Origin: Alphaproteobacteria bacterium
GTDB lineage: Bacteria; Pseudomonadota; Alphaproteobacteria; Micavibrionales; Micavibrionaceae
Assembly: GCA_022763065.1 (NCBI GenBank)
Contig: JALEGH010000054.1
Coordinates: 1 to 61,183, forward strand
Reading direction: 5' to 3'
DNA: 61,183 bases
Below the pieces are notes generated by a model. That model did not search any database and was not told where the DNA came from. It saw only the letters and a program-made list of their open reading frames with translations. Shown here one piece after another: positions 1-9,607 of the stretch (the first letter of the stretch is position 1; the number at the start of each line of letters is the position of its first letter). The position numbers and the translations under genes were made by a program.

Positions 1-2
1 CA

Positions 3-548
3 CAGCTCGGTCAAAAAGACGGGTTTAACCTTGACCCTAAAGTCCACATCCCTCTTCCTGCAGAATTAGCCACAGTGCAAAATGTTTTAGAAAAGGCAAA
101 CCTTTCTTTCATGCTGGATGATCTGGAAACGCGTCTCAACCGCGCGGCAGAAATCGCAACCCCCCACGCCAAGGAGCTATTCATTAATGCGGTGAGTGAG
201 CTCACCTTTGATGACATTATGACGATTTACAACGGCCCCAAAGATTCGGCCACAAGCTATTTCAGATCGAAAATGTCTTCTCCTTTAGCCGAAAAAATGA
301 TGCCTTTTGTGACAGATTCCATTTCGCAGGCCGGTGTCATTAGCGCCTATGATCAAGTCATGGACCGTTATAAAAATATTCCTTTTGTACCAGATGTTAA
401 AACCGATCTGACACGCTATGTCGTGGATCAGGGAATTGAAGGGATTTTCTTCTACCTCGCCCAACAAGAATCCCAAATCCGCCAAGACCCGGCAAAGCAA
501 ACAACAGAACTACTTAAGCGAGTATTTGGGAATAGCCTATCCCAGTAG
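3..548 (+). CDS. DUF4197 family protein, 5'-truncated by window edge
   Basis: The reading frame is open from base 3, so the gene begins upstream of the window; a GTG at 75 is an internal codon rather than the start. About 181 C-terminal residues are visible. They follow the DUF4197 pattern: an NRAAE segment, a TFDD segment, a YFR segment after a threonine/serine-rich turn, and a C-terminal run ending in a conserved RKVFG-like motif (here LLKRVFGN). DUF4197 proteins are exported bacterial proteins of unknown function; the signal peptide would lie upstream of what is visible. The 3' end overlaps the convergent GST gene by 12 bp. Confidence 0.85.
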   Translation, partial: QLGQKDGFNLDPKVHIPLPAELATVQNVLEKANLSFMLDDLETRLNRAAEIATPHAKELFINAVSELTFDDIMTIYNGPKDSATSYFRSKMSSPLAEKMMPFVTDSISQAGVISAYDQVMDRYKNIPFVPDVKTDLTRYVVDQGIEGIFFYLAQQESQIRQDPAKQTTELLKRVFGNSLSQ

Positions 549-1163
549 TAAATACCGTTCTTGCTTATGCTTTTTCATGATACGCGTGAAGAGGTCGCTG
601 CTTAAATGCGCTTCCAGCCACTTTTGAAGGTGAGGCATATCCAGCTGATCAAACCATTCACGATTGGTATTTGCGAACTGGCGCACAAAAGGGAATATCG
701 CGATATCCGCCAAACTCACGTGATCTGCCATTAGTTGTTGTTGGCAAGATAACAAGCCTTCCAACTCCTCCAAAAAGTTTCGTCCTTTATCTCTTGCGCC
801 AGAGCAATCTTCATCAGGATAACGGTTGGGATATTTATAACGATCAAGGGCTGCTTTAAATTCCCCATCATTTTGGGTAATGAGCTGCTTCGCCTGTCCT
901 ATATCGCACTTCAAGATGTTATCAGGGTCATTTTGCTTGAGCGCCCAGAACATAATATCCAGACTCTCATCAATCACTTTGCCATCTACGGTTTGTAAAA
1001 CCGGAACCGTCCCTTTAGGAGAAATTTCAAGCATGTGCGCAGGCTTATCGCGTAAAATTACCTCTTGCACTTCGCATTGAATACCGGCCAAGAGCAACCC
1101 CATCCGTGCGCGCATGGCGTAGGGACATCGACGGAAGCTATATAAGAAAGGACGCGAGTTCAT
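537..1163 (-). CDS. Glutathione S-transferase family protein
   Basis: A 208-residue protein with a thioredoxin-like N-terminal domain (about 1-80) and an all-helical C-terminal domain. The N-terminal motif RRCPYAMRAR places the active-site cysteine at residue 13 in a CPYA context, as in glutaredoxin-2-like and omega-like GSTs, and GTVPVL plus DESLDI match the cis-proline loop and the glutathione-binding ES pair. Such proteins usually carry out glutathione-dependent thiol transfer or reduction in the cytoplasm. The substrate cannot be read from sequence. It converges on the DUF4197 gene with a 12-bp overlap and lies just downstream of the CHAP lipoprotein gene, possibly cotranscribed. Confidence 0.85.
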   Translation of the reverse strand: MNSRPFLYSFRRCPYAMRARMGLLLAGIQCEVQEVILRDKPAHMLEISPKGTVPVLQTVDGKVIDESLDIMFWALKQNDPDNILKCDIGQAKQLITQNDGEFKAALDRYKYPNRYPDEDCSGARDKGRNFLEELEGLLSCQQQLMADHVSLADIAIFPFVRQFANTNREWFDQLDMPHLQKWLEAHLSSDLFTRIMKKHKQERYLLLG

Positions 1164-1169
1164 ATAGCC

Positions 1170-1661
1170 CTAATATAGTTTTTCAGGATAAATAAATCCA
1201 GACACGGGATAGATACTTCCGTAGGTTCCGGAAGGGTAATGCCAAAACCGAACCTGTGACCAGTCATTCCCCGCAGACACATCCCGAACAGGCATGCGGC
1301 GATAATTAATAGAGCGAGTTTTGCGATCACCTCCCCAATTGCTATGTGCGACCTCAATTGTACGGGAATCGATGACGTTCTTCACAACAGCGACATGTCC
1401 ATATTTCAAACGCTGTGTCTTCGATAGCACCAAAACGGCTCCAACTTTGGGAATATGGCTGCATTGATAACGCCCTTGCGCTGTATTCCACCATGTATGT
1501 GCATCGCCACGTATTTGAATACCGGATATCTCACGTGCATATGGGACACATTGCATAGGTTCATTTACATGGTAGAAAGCGGATGATTGCGAAGCAGGGG
1601 GGGTGGTCGCACATCCCACAAGCACAAAGACAACTGCAAATATCAATGATTTAAAAAGCAC
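1170..1661 (-). CDS. CHAP-domain lipoprotein, putative peptidoglycan amidase/endopeptidase
   Basis: 163 residues starting at a GTG. Residues 1-17 form a lipoprotein signal with lipobox LVGC (lipidated Cys17). The mature part has the CHAP hallmarks: a cysteine in CVPYAREISG (about 38) and a histidine in YGHVAVVKNV (about 88), with a following asparagine in HSNWGG that could complete the triad. CHAP enzymes cleave peptide or amide bonds in peptidoglycan stem peptides. The domain is compact with no separate cell-wall-binding module. Expected location is the periplasmic face of the outer or inner membrane. It ends 6 bp before the GST start region, so the two may be cotranscribed. Confidence 0.8.
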   Translation of the reverse strand: MLFKSLIFAVVFVLVGCATTPPASQSSAFYHVNEPMQCVPYAREISGIQIRGDAHTWWNTAQGRYQCSHIPKVGAVLVLSKTQRLKYGHVAVVKNVIDSRTIEVAHSNWGGDRKTRSINYRRMPVRDVSAGNDWSQVRFWHYPSGTYGSIYPVSGFIYPEKLY

Positions 1662-1680
1662 GAAACAACTTAGAAATTAA

Positions 1681-1756
1681 TGGTGGGCGGTGACGGGCTC
1701 GAACCGCCGACCCCCTCGGTGTAAACGAGATGCTCTCCCAACTGAGCTAACCGCCC
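1681..1756 (-). tRNA. tRNA-Val (anticodon UAC)
   Basis: A 76-nt cloverleaf on the minus strand. Acceptor GGGCGGT pairs with ACCGCCC, the D stem is GCTC/GAGC, and the anticodon stem TCTCG/CGAGG encloses loop TTTACAC, giving anticodon TAC (valine). The T arm contains TTCGAGC. CCA is encoded (1681-1683). It lies downstream of the HU gene, as in many alphaproteobacteria. Confidence 0.98.
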
Positions 1757-1772
1757 TCCAAGTGAATGGCTA

Positions 1773-1801
1773 TATGTAACGGTGAACAAAATAAAAATCA
1801 A
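1773..1801 (-). promoter_or_regulatory. Putative sigma70 promoter for tRNA-Val
   Basis: On the minus strand a TTGATT (1796-1801) is followed after 17 bases by TACATA (1773-1778), about 17 bases upstream of the mature tRNA. The -35 is identical to that in front of tRNA-Glu in this window. The -10 is a weak match, so this is tentative. Confidence 0.35.
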
Positions 1802-1816
1802 GATATAAAAGACATG

Positions 1817-1843
1817 AAAAAGGCCATACCCAAAAGCATGGCC
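1817..1843 (-). terminator. Rho-independent terminator of the HU gene
   Basis: On the minus strand GGCCATGC pairs with GTATGGCC (8 bp with one G-U) around a TTTTGG loop, followed by TTTTT. It lies 28 bp past the HU stop codon. Confidence 0.8.
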
Positions 1844-1871
1844 CTCCATAATTCTTAAATTAAAGCAGAAA

Positions 1872-2147
1872 CTACTTGTTCACAGCTTCTTTCAGCTCTT
1901 TACCAGCCTTGAACTTCACGTTTTTAGAAGCTTTGATTTTGATTGTTTCGCCTGTACGTGGGTTACGGCCAGTTGTTGCCGCACGCTTTGCGACTGAGAA
2001 AGTACCGAAACCAACGAAACGCGCTGCATCGCCTTTTTTCACTGTCTTGCGGATACCCTCAAAAACAGCTTCAACCGCACGTCCGGCATCTGCCTTCGTC
2101 ATGTCAGCTTTTTTGGCAACATATTCAATTAGTTCTGCTTTATTCAT
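1872..2147 (-). CDS. hupB: DNA-binding protein HU
   Basis: 91 residues, the normal HU length. It begins MNKAELIEYVAKKA and carries the helix-helix dimerisation part (1-40), the GFGTFSV strand and the flexible beta arm with the DNA-intercalating proline in the GRNPRTGE motif (about 61-68). HU is the abundant nucleoid-bending protein of the cytoplasm. AAGGAAA lies upstream at good spacing. A terminator follows, and it precedes lon only after a 150-bp gap, so it is probably monocistronic. The HU-lon-clpP order is common in alphaproteobacteria. Confidence 0.97.
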   Translation of the reverse strand: MNKAELIEYVAKKADMTKADAGRAVEAVFEGIRKTVKKGDAARFVGFGTFSVAKRAATTGRNPRTGETIKIKASKNVKFKAGKELKEAVNK

Positions 2148-2168
2148 CGAAATTTTCCTTTTTGTTAG

Positions 2169-2197
2169 ATTAATTTATTTCTTAATTCATCAGTCAA
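2169..2197 (-). promoter_or_regulatory. Putative sigma70 promoter for hupB
   Basis: On the minus strand TTGACT (2192-2197), a 17-base spacer and ATTAAT (2169-2174) lie just upstream of the HU ribosome-binding site, giving a very short leader. The -35 is good and the -10 fair. Confidence 0.4.
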
Positions 2198-2298
2198 ACA
2201 CGACTCACAAATCAAAATTAAAACAGCGCAAAATGGCTCTAGCCATAAGTTCTGAACTGTTTCATACGAATCATTTGTAAGCTGTTTCGGCTCTCAAC

Positions 2299-4743
2299 TC
2301 AATGATGAATCACGTCTTTTCCCTTATTTTCCGCAGATTCCGGGGAAATTTCGTGGTTTTTAGGACTATCTTCCTCATTTAAAGGCTCAGGCATCTTTAA
2401 AAGCGCATGCAAGAGCACTTCTTCAATCGCATTGACCGGCACAATCTCCAGATTCTTTTTCACTTTATCGGGAATATCGGCCAGATCTTTTTCATTATCC
2501 TTAGGAATAAGCACCTTGGTGATACCGCTACGAAGGGCCGCTAAAAGCTTTTCCTTCAAGCCCCCAATCGCGGTCACATAGCCGCGCAAATTGATCTCGC
2601 CCGTCATCGCAATATCACGGTGAATCTCAATACCTGTAAGCGTAGAAATAATAGCTGTTGTCATGGCACAACCTGCTGAAGGGCCATCCTTTGGCGTTGC
2701 GCCCTCTGGTACGTGCACGTGAATACTTTTATCCTTCAGACTTTCATAGGAAATGCCGAACTGGCTGGCGCGGGATTTAATCAACATCTCCGCCACCGTA
2801 ATGGATTCCTTCATCACCTCTTTTAGATTTCCAGTCGTAGTGACCTTGCCTTCTTTGCCCGGCATGGTAACAGCCTCAATAGAAAGAATATCGCCGCCAA
2901 ACTGGGTATAGGCCAGCCCCGTGACAACACCGACACGATTTTCTCCTTCAACCTCGCCAAAGCGATGCTTCTTCACACCCGCATATTTTTCCAAAGTGCG
3001 CGGCGTGACCGAGACTCTCGCCTTCCCTTTCATCAAAATTTCCTTGATGGCTTTACGGCAAAGGTTGGCAAGTTCCCGCTCTAAATTCCGCACACCCGCT
3101 TCGCGCGTGTAATAACGAATAAGGTCACGAATAGCCGCGTCACTGATTTTAAATTCATCTTTGCGCAAACCCGCCGCCTTCATTTGTTTATCGAGCAAAT
3201 GACGCTTTACAATTTCAAGCTTTTCATCTTCGGTATAGCCGGAGATGCGGATAATCTCCATCCGGTCTAAAAGCGGTTGCGGCATATCTAGAGAATTCGC
3301 CGTACAAATGAACATCACATCCGACAGATCGTAATCCAGCTCCATATAATGGTCATTAAAGCTTGCATTTTGCTCCGGGTCCAAGACCTCCAGCAAGGCC
3401 GAACTTGGGTCTCCACGCCAATCAGAACCAAGCTTATCCACCTCATCCATCAAGAAAAGTGGATTAGAAGTCTTGGCCTTTTTCATGCCCTGGATCACTT
3501 TACCGGGCATAGCACCAATATAAGTCCTGCGGTGACCACGAATCTCGCTCTCATCACGCACACCGCCAAGCGACATACGCACAAAATTCCGGTTTGTGGC
3601 CTTGGCAATCGAAGCGCCTAAAGACGTCTTCCCTACTCCCGGCGGACCCACAAGACAAAGAATGGGCCCTTTGACTTTATTTGTACGCTGTTGCACCGCC
3701 AAATATTCTAAAATGCGTTCTTTGACTTTTTCGAGGCCATAATGATCCTTATCCAAAACCTTTTTGGCCTTCTTGATATCTTTTTTCACACGGCTGCGCT
3801 TGCTCCAAGGCACAGATAAAATCCAGTCCAGATAATTGCGTACCACTGTTGCCTCTGCCGACATCGGGCTCATCTGACGCAGCTTCTTTAATTCCGTCGT
3901 TGCTTTTTCTTTAGCCTCTTTCGTGAGCTTGGTTTCGTTAATTCGCTTTTCAAGCTCGCCCAGCTCATCAAGGCCGTCTTCACCTTCACCAAGTTCCTTT
4001 TGAATAGCCTTCATCTGCTCATTCAAATAATACTCACGCTGGGTTTTTTCCATCTGGCGTTTCACGCGGTTACGCACCCGCTTTTCAACCTGAAGAACAC
4101 CGATTTCCCCTTCCATGAAACCATAGATTTTTTCCAAACGCTCAACAATTGTCTTAAGCTCTAAAAGCTCCTGCTTTTCGGCAATCTTTAGGGAAAGATG
4201 GGACGCCACCGTATCGGCAAGCTTTTCAGTGTCATCAACCTGATTAATAGAAACGAGAACTTCTGGTGGAATTTTTTTATTCAACTTCACATACTGCTCG
4301 AACTGCGAAATAACTGCGCGCGCTAAGGCTTCAATCTCTTCATCCTCTTTGCTTTCACAGACAATGGGCTGCGCCGTTGCTTCAATAAAGTCGTCCTGAT
4401 CTATAAACCGGTCAATTTGATAACGCTCCCCACCTTCCACAAGGACCTTGACCGTTCCATCAGGCAGTTTTAGAAGCTGCAAAATATTGCCGATAACCCC
4501 AACATTATAAAGCCCCTTGGCCTTTGGATCATCATCTGTAGGAGATTTTTGTGTCACAAGAAGAATTTTCTTATCTTCCTGCATTACGCGCTCTAGCGCC
4601 TTCACCGATTTTTCCCGCCCTACAAAAAGCGGGACAATCATGTGCGGAAACACAACGATGTCGCGTAAAGGTAAAACGGCAAAATTTTTCCCGTTTTCCT
4701 GATTCTTGTGGTTTTTCTTATCTTTGTTACCGGATCCTAACAT
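2299..4743 (-). CDS. lon: ATP-dependent protease La (Lon)
   Basis: 814 residues from the ATG at 4743, chosen because TAGGAG (4748-4753) precedes it; an in-frame ATG at 4776 would add 11 residues with no Shine-Dalgarno. Domains in order: N-terminal substrate-recognition LAN domain (about 20-220), coiled helical linker, AAA+ module with Walker A GPPGVGKT (366-373) and Walker B FLMDEVDK, then the Ser-Lys protease domain with catalytic serine in DGPSAGCAM (about 689) and lysine in GGLKEK (about 732). The last 35 residues are a charged, low-complexity tail. Lon degrades misfolded and regulatory proteins in the cytoplasm. It is usually heat-inducible, but I could not recognise a heat-shock promoter here. 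Confidence 0.97.
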   Translation of the reverse strand: MLGSGNKDKKNHKNQENGKNFAVLPLRDIVVFPHMIVPLFVGREKSVKALERVMQEDKKILLVTQKSPTDDDPKAKGLYNVGVIGNILQLLKLPDGTVKVLVEGGERYQIDRFIDQDDFIEATAQPIVCESKEDEEIEALARAVISQFEQYVKLNKKIPPEVLVSINQVDDTEKLADTVASHLSLKIAEKQELLELKTIVERLEKIYGFMEGEIGVLQVEKRVRNRVKRQMEKTQREYYLNEQMKAIQKELGEGEDGLDELGELEKRINETKLTKEAKEKATTELKKLRQMSPMSAEATVVRNYLDWILSVPWSKRSRVKKDIKKAKKVLDKDHYGLEKVKERILEYLAVQQRTNKVKGPILCLVGPPGVGKTSLGASIAKATNRNFVRMSLGGVRDESEIRGHRRTYIGAMPGKVIQGMKKAKTSNPLFLMDEVDKLGSDWRGDPSSALLEVLDPEQNASFNDHYMELDYDLSDVMFICTANSLDMPQPLLDRMEIIRISGYTEDEKLEIVKRHLLDKQMKAAGLRKDEFKISDAAIRDLIRYYTREAGVRNLERELANLCRKAIKEILMKGKARVSVTPRTLEKYAGVKKHRFGEVEGENRVGVVTGLAYTQFGGDILSIEAVTMPGKEGKVTTTGNLKEVMKESITVAEMLIKSRASQFGISYESLKDKSIHVHVPEGATPKDGPSAGCAMTTAIISTLTGIEIHRDIAMTGEINLRGYVTAIGGLKEKLLAALRSGITKVLIPKDNEKDLADIPDKVKKNLEIVPVNAIEEVLLHALLKMPEPLNEEDSPKNHEISPESAENKGKDVIHH

Positions 4744-4853
4744 GATGCTCCTAAAAAATGAGTCATAAATGAACAAAAGTATATTCGCGAACGCTCCTCT
4801 AATAGTAACGCCGACAAATAATAATATAATCTTAATATATCAGAAATAAGTAT

Positions 4854-4888
4854 AAAAAAAGAGCCTGACGGAATGCAAATGCAGGCCC
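4854..4888 (-). terminator. Rho-independent terminator after clpP
   Basis: On the minus strand GGGCCTG pairs with CAGGCTC (7 bp, one G-U) and is followed by TTTTTTT. It separates clpP from lon, so the two neighbouring proteases are transcribed separately. Confidence 0.85.
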
Positions 4889-4914
4889 TTTTCTTTCATT
4901 ACGTCAAGTGATAC

Positions 4915-5559
4915 TTACTTTTTCTTGTCTTTTGGCTCGGTCTCAGCATGCGCCTCGACAACCTTATCAATCAGGCCGAATTTTTTGGCTTCATCCGCAG
5001 ACATGAAATTGTCACGATCCATTGATTTTTCGATATCAGAGAGCTTTTTGCCCGTATGGCGAACATAAACTTCATTGAGCATAGATTTAATCCGCAAAAT
5101 CTCGCGGGCCTGAATTTCAATATCAGAAGCCTGCCCCTGCGCACCCCCAAGTGGCTGGTGAATCATAATCCGCGCATGTGGCAAAGCAAAACGCTTGCCG
5201 TCCGCACCGGCGGTCAAAAGCAATGAGCCCATAGAGGCTGCCTGACCAATACACACCGTAGACACATCGGGCTTAATATATTGCATCGTGTCATACATTG
5301 CCATACCGGCCGTGACAACGCCACCGGGTGAGTTAATGTAAAAGGAGATATCTTTGGTCGGGTTCTCGGATTCCAAAAACAGGAGCTGCGCGCATATGAG
5401 GCTGGACACATAATCATTGACCTCACCTGTTAAGAAGATAATACGCTCCTTCAACAACCTTGAATAAATATCAAAGGCCCGTTCCCCGCGATTTGTTTGC
5501 TCAATCACGGTTGGTACAAGGTGGGAGTTATATAGTTCTAAGGGATCGCGTTCGCTCAT
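4915..5559 (-). CDS. clpP: ATP-dependent Clp protease proteolytic subunit
   Basis: 214 residues, the usual ClpP length. The serine-protease triad is Ser109 ([10 protein letters not shown]), His134 (MIHQPLGG) and Asp183 (MDRDNFMSA). The product forms the double-heptamer degradation chamber and works with ClpX or ClpA. No clpX gene follows here: the next gene downstream is lon, after a terminator. A short hairpin (TAGGC/GCCTA around 5609-5622) lies in the 150-bp upstream gap. Strong family match over the full length. Confidence 0.97.
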   Translation of the reverse strand: MSERDPLELYNSHLVPTVIEQTNRGERAFDIYSRLLKERIIFLTGEVNDYVSSLICAQLLFLESENPTKDISFYINSPGGVVTAGMAMYDTMQYIKPDVSTVCIGQAASMGSLLLTAGADGKRFALPHARIMIHQPLGGAQGQASDIEIQAREILRIKSMLNEVYVRHTGKKLSDIEKSMDRDNFMSADEAKKFGLIDKVVEAHAETEPKDKKK

Positions 5560-5709
5560 CAGATTATCTTTCGTATTAAATTGAGATGGTTACCAAGTTT
5601 GAATCAACTAGGCACAAGCCTACTAGAGGGCCAAATTGACATCAAGAAAAGAAATAAACACACTCACGCGCATATCTCACGACACACATTAACATAATTT
5701 AAGGTGTGT

Positions 5710-8700
5710 TTATAACGCCAGTTCTTTCACAAGGCTCTCTACTCCTTTGACACGCGCAGGCAATTCTTCCCAATGGCGTACAGCGACCAGTTTTTGGTCA
5801 TTCGGACGGATTTTGATACTCCCCTTTTTAGAGGCAATCCAGCTCATCAGCTTATTCACATCAGGCGGCGTATTATTGTGAAAGCCAATTACCGCGCCTT
5901 TTGGCCCGGCTTCCACGTGGCTGATTTGCGCCTTCTTGCACATTTGCTTGATCGCTACAATATCCATGAGATTTTCAACTTCCTCAGGGATATCACCAAA
6001 GCGGTCAATGAGTTCAGCCGCAAAACCTTCAATCTCTTCCCGGTTTTCCAGTTCTGAAAGGCGGCGGTACAAGCTCATCCGGACACTTAGGTCTTCCACA
6101 TAGCTTTCAGGAATAAGGACAGAGGTACCAATATTGATCTGCGGCGACCAATGCTCCTGTGGCGCGTTTAAGGCCTCACTGTCTACACCGGCTTTGGCCA
6201 TGGCTACGGCCTCTTCCAGCATTTGCTGATAAAGCTCCACGCCGATTTCTTTGATATGGCCAGATTGCTCCTCCCCTACCAAATTTCCAGCGCCGCGAAT
6301 ATCCATGTCATGAGAGGCAAGCTGAAATCCTGCGCCTAAAGTATCCAGTGTTTCGATGACCTCAAGGCGCTTTTGCCCCTGCGCGGTGAGTGCCTTTACC
6401 GGATCATATGTGAGGTAAGCATAGGCCCGCACCTTAGAACGGCCAATGCGCCCCCTGATTTGATAAAGTTGCGCCAAACCAAACATATCGGCACGATGTA
6501 CAATCATGGTATTAGCCGTTGGGATATCAATCCCGCTTTCAATAATATTGGTCGCCAGCAAAATATCATACTGCCCGTCATAAAAGGCGGTCATTTTAGC
6601 GTCGAGCTCAGACGGTGGCATCTGGCCATGCGCAGTGACAACTTTAAGTTCCGGCACTAATTCTTTAAGCTGGTTTTCTAAGTCTTGCATATCCTTGATA
6701 CGCGGACAAACATAAAAGCTCTGTCCGCCGCGATAATGCTCCCGCATCAGTGCCTCACGAATAACCATTTGATCATAAGGTAAAACAAATGTACGGATTG
6801 CCAAACGGTCAACGGGCGGTGTGGTAATCAGGCTCATTTCCTTCACACCGGTGAGCGACATTTGCAGCGTTCTCGGGATCGGCGTTGCCGTGAGTGTTAG
6901 AATATGCACATCATTGCGCAACTCCTTAAGGCGCTCTTTTTGCTTCACGCCAAAGCGCTGTTCCTCATCAACAATCAGCAGCCCCAAATGCGCGAACTTA
7001 ATATCTTTAGCAAAAAGCGCATGGGTCCCAACCACAATATTCACCGTGCCGTCTTTGATGCCATCCTTGGTCATAGCCGCTTCTTTTGCGCTAACCATGC
7101 GCGAGAGTTGCGCAACACGCAAGCCCGTCCCTTCAAAGCGCTTCACAAAGCCTGCATAATGTTGACGGGCCAGCAACGTTGTCGGCACCACAACGGCAAC
7201 TTGCGCCCCTGCCATCGCCGCTACATAGGCCGCACGCAAAGCGACTTCCGTCTTCCCAAATCCGACATCACCGCATACAAGCCGGTCCATCGGATGATCT
7301 CCAGCAAGACTGTCAATCACATCATTAATGGCTTTCAACTGATCTTCGGTTTCAGGGTAAGGGAAACGCGCAGCGAACTGGTTATAATGATCCAAATCTA
7401 CTGAAAGCTTTTCCCCTTTCTTCAAAATCCGTGCGGCAGCAATTTTAAGGAGATGATCAGCAATGCGCATCAAATCTTTTTTAACGCGGGCTTTGCGTGC
7501 CTGCCACCCGGCACCCCCTAATTTATCAAGCTGCGTAAAGCCCGCGTCGGATCCATAGCGTGAGAGCACATCAATATTTTCAACCGGCACAAAAAGCTTG
7601 TCATCGCCCGCATATATAATTTTGAGACAATCATGCAACGCGCCTGCCGCCTCCAGCGTTTCAAGCCCTTCAAACCGCCCCACCCCGTGATCAATATGCA
7701 CAACCAGATCACCAGCGCTTAAAGAAGAGACTTCGGTTAAAAAATTATCCGCCTTTTTGCGCTTTGAAATTTTGCGCGTTAAGCGGTCACCCAAGACATC
7801 CTGTTCTGTAAGAACCGCTATATCTTCAGCCACAAAACCTTGCTCGAGCGCCAAAACACCTAAACCCACTTTCGGGTTTTTCATACCCGCAAAATCACTT
7901 GGTTGATGACAAGTTGTGAGGTCTTTAATCCCAACCTCATTCAACATGATTTTAAGCCGGTCCCGCGCCCCCACGCTATAAGCCGCCAACAAGACCTTCT
8001 TGCCCTGATCTTGAAGAGCCTTTATGTGTTTCGCCATCTCCTCCATGACATTGGCATCAGGAAGGCTGCGTATATCGCCGAAATCACGCCCGCGCGTTCC
8101 AAGCGCATCGCTCCCATTGGCCCCTTCCGGCATTTTAAAAGCGGATAGATGAGTGGCCTGATTTAAACTCTGTGTTAATTCGTCATTGGATAAATAAAGC
8201 CGCTCAACAGGAAGCGGATGATACACCGCGCCCGTCATACTGACATCAGTGCCTTTGTCTTTTTTCGGCGCACTCTTTTTGCGCTGCTGCGCCGCGTCTT
8301 CTAACGTTTTACGGGCCTGATAGAAATCTTCAATCTGCGCCGTACGCTCGGCAAGTGATTGCATCACTTGCGCATCTGCATAAATTTCTGCATTGAATAG
8401 ATAATCTGTAACCGGCACCAAGGGTTCTTCATAAAAAAGCGGTAACCAGTGATCCATCCCGTTATAACGCCGCCCGGCAGACACCGCCTCATAGAGCGGG
8501 TCATTATCCTGTACCGCACCAAAAGCATCGCGGTATCCCCGGCGAAAAGAATGGATGGATTGTTCATTAAGAAAAAACTCACTTGCCGGTCGTAGAATAA
8601 ATTCTTCTACATTCTCAGCTCTACGCTGCGTCACCGGATCGAAAGTTTTGATGCTCTCAACCTCATCCCCAAATAAATCTATGCGCACCGGAAGCGCGTG

Positions 8701-9252
8701 GCCTGCCGGAAATAAATCTATAATGCCGCCGCGAAAAGCATACTCCCCTGCTTCACGCACCGTATCAGTGCGATGATAGCCATTGCTCACCAAAAAGTTC
8801 TGCAATATATCCTGATCTAAAGTTTCGCCCGCCTTTGCTTCTAAGCTCGTCCCTTGTAGGGCGCTCGGCGGGATAATTTTTTGCGTGAGCGCATTTACAG
8901 TTGTCAGTACAATGCGCGGTAAATATTTATCATCGCTTTGCCATGAGAGAACTTGGCTAAGTGCATTGACCCGCGCGGCAGTAATCTCTCCACTTGGCGA
9001 CACACGGTCATAGGGCAAACAATCCCACGCCGGAAAACTGAGCACCTCCACATCCGTCGCAAAAAAAGCAAATAAGTCCTCCAGCGTTGCCAAACGCTTA
9101 TCATCGAGCGCCACATGCAAGATCACTCCTTGAGATTTCGCCGCCTCCCGCGCACGGCTAGCCAAAACACGCGCATCCTGCCCCTCCGGCATGCCATAGA
9201 GGGTTTTGGCTTGGCGAATTCCTTCATCCATCTGCTTTAGTGGTTCATTCAT
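5710..9252 (-). CDS. mfd: Transcription-repair coupling factor Mfd
   Basis: 1180 residues, close to the usual 1150. Domain order: UvrB-like N-terminal part (about 1-350), a linker with a lysine-rich stretch near 335, an RNA-polymerase-interacting domain (about 490-570, containing GDLVVHIDHGVGRFEG), a RecG-like motor with Walker A GDVGFGKT and DEEQRFG, and the C-terminal TRCF domain. Mfd pushes RNA polymerase off template-strand lesions and recruits UvrA. It starts 12 bp after the sdhE stop, so the pair is probably cotranscribed. Confidence 0.96.
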   Translation of the reverse strand: MNEPLKQMDEGIRQAKTLYGMPEGQDARVLASRAREAAKSQGVILHVALDDKRLATLEDLFAFFATDVEVLSFPAWDCLPYDRVSPSGEITAARVNALSQVLSWQSDDKYLPRIVLTTVNALTQKIIPPSALQGTSLEAKAGETLDQDILQNFLVSNGYHRTDTVREAGEYAFRGGIIDLFPAGHALPVRIDLFGDEVESIKTFDPVTQRRAENVEEFILRPASEFFLNEQSIHSFRRGYRDAFGAVQDNDPLYEAVSAGRRYNGMDHWLPLFYEEPLVPVTDYLFNAEIYADAQVMQSLAERTAQIEDFYQARKTLEDAAQQRKKSAPKKDKGTDVSMTGAVYHPLPVERLYLSNDELTQSLNQATHLSAFKMPEGANGSDALGTRGRDFGDIRSLPDANVMEEMAKHIKALQDQGKKVLLAAYSVGARDRLKIMLNEVGIKDLTTCHQPSDFAGMKNPKVGLGVLALEQGFVAEDIAVLTEQDVLGDRLTRKISKRKKADNFLTEVSSLSAGDLVVHIDHGVGRFEGLETLEAAGALHDCLKIIYAGDDKLFVPVENIDVLSRYGSDAGFTQLDKLGGAGWQARKARVKKDLMRIADHLLKIAAARILKKGEKLSVDLDHYNQFAARFPYPETEDQLKAINDVIDSLAGDHPMDRLVCGDVGFGKTEVALRAAYVAAMAGAQVAVVVPTTLLARQHYAGFVKRFEGTGLRVAQLSRMVSAKEAAMTKDGIKDGTVNIVVGTHALFAKDIKFAHLGLLIVDEEQRFGVKQKERLKELRNDVHILTLTATPIPRTLQMSLTGVKEMSLITTPPVDRLAIRTFVLPYDQMVIREALMREHYRGGQSFYVCPRIKDMQDLENQLKELVPELKVVTAHGQMPPSELDAKMTAFYDGQYDILLATNIIESGIDIPTANTMIVHRADMFGLAQLYQIRGRIGRSKVRAYAYLTYDPVKALTAQGQKRLEVIETLDTLGAGFQLASHDMDIRGAGNLVGEEQSGHIKEIGVELYQQMLEEAVAMAKAGVDSEALNAPQEHWSPQINIGTSVLIPESYVEDLSVRMSLYRRLSELENREEIEGFAAELIDRFGDIPEEVENLMDIVAIKQMCKKAQISHVEAGPKGAVIGFHNNTPPDVNKLMSWIASKKGSIKIRPNDQKLVAVRHWEELPARVKGVESLVKELAL

Positions 9253-9264
9253 TTTGCAAACGCT

Positions 9265-9564
9265 CTACTCTTCAGGTCTGTTTTGCACCTTATCTTCACG
9301 CTCTACCACTTTGTGGTCCAAAAACTGTTTCATCACAGCAGAATGATCGTTGGCCGGCACATCCGCCTTGCCCAAATACCAATCATAAAGCTCAGGATCG
9401 CCGATATTTAAAAGCGCGTCATATTGCGCGAGCGCGCCTTCATCCATTTCCGGTACATATTTGTCAGCAAAACTGCCCAATAATATGTCCATCTCCTTCG
9501 TTCCCCGGTGCCATGAACGAAAAATCAACCTCTTGCGTTTGTTTTCAGTCGTTTCTAAACTCAT
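9265..9564 (-). CDS. sdhE: FAD assembly factor SdhE
   Basis: 99 residues of the SdhE/YgfY (DUF339) family. The signature RSWHRGTKEMD contains the RGxxE motif needed for covalent FAD attachment to the succinate dehydrogenase flavoprotein SdhA. The rest is the small five-helix bundle typical of the family. It lies immediately upstream of mfd (12-bp gap) and diverges from recG with 43 bp between start codons, an arrangement often seen in alphaproteobacteria. Confidence 0.92.
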   Translation of the reverse strand: MSLETTENKRKRLIFRSWHRGTKEMDILLGSFADKYVPEMDEGALAQYDALLNIGDPELYDWYLGKADVPANDHSAVMKQFLDHKVVEREDKVQNRPEE

Positions 9565-9607
9565 TCTTTAACCTTTTAATTTACAAGTAAGTCATACACG
9601 AGCGACC

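Noticed and set aside
5690-5703. CtrA-like TTAA-N6-TTAA upstream of clpP
   Set aside because: The spacing is 6 and not the usual 7, and the region is AT-rich.
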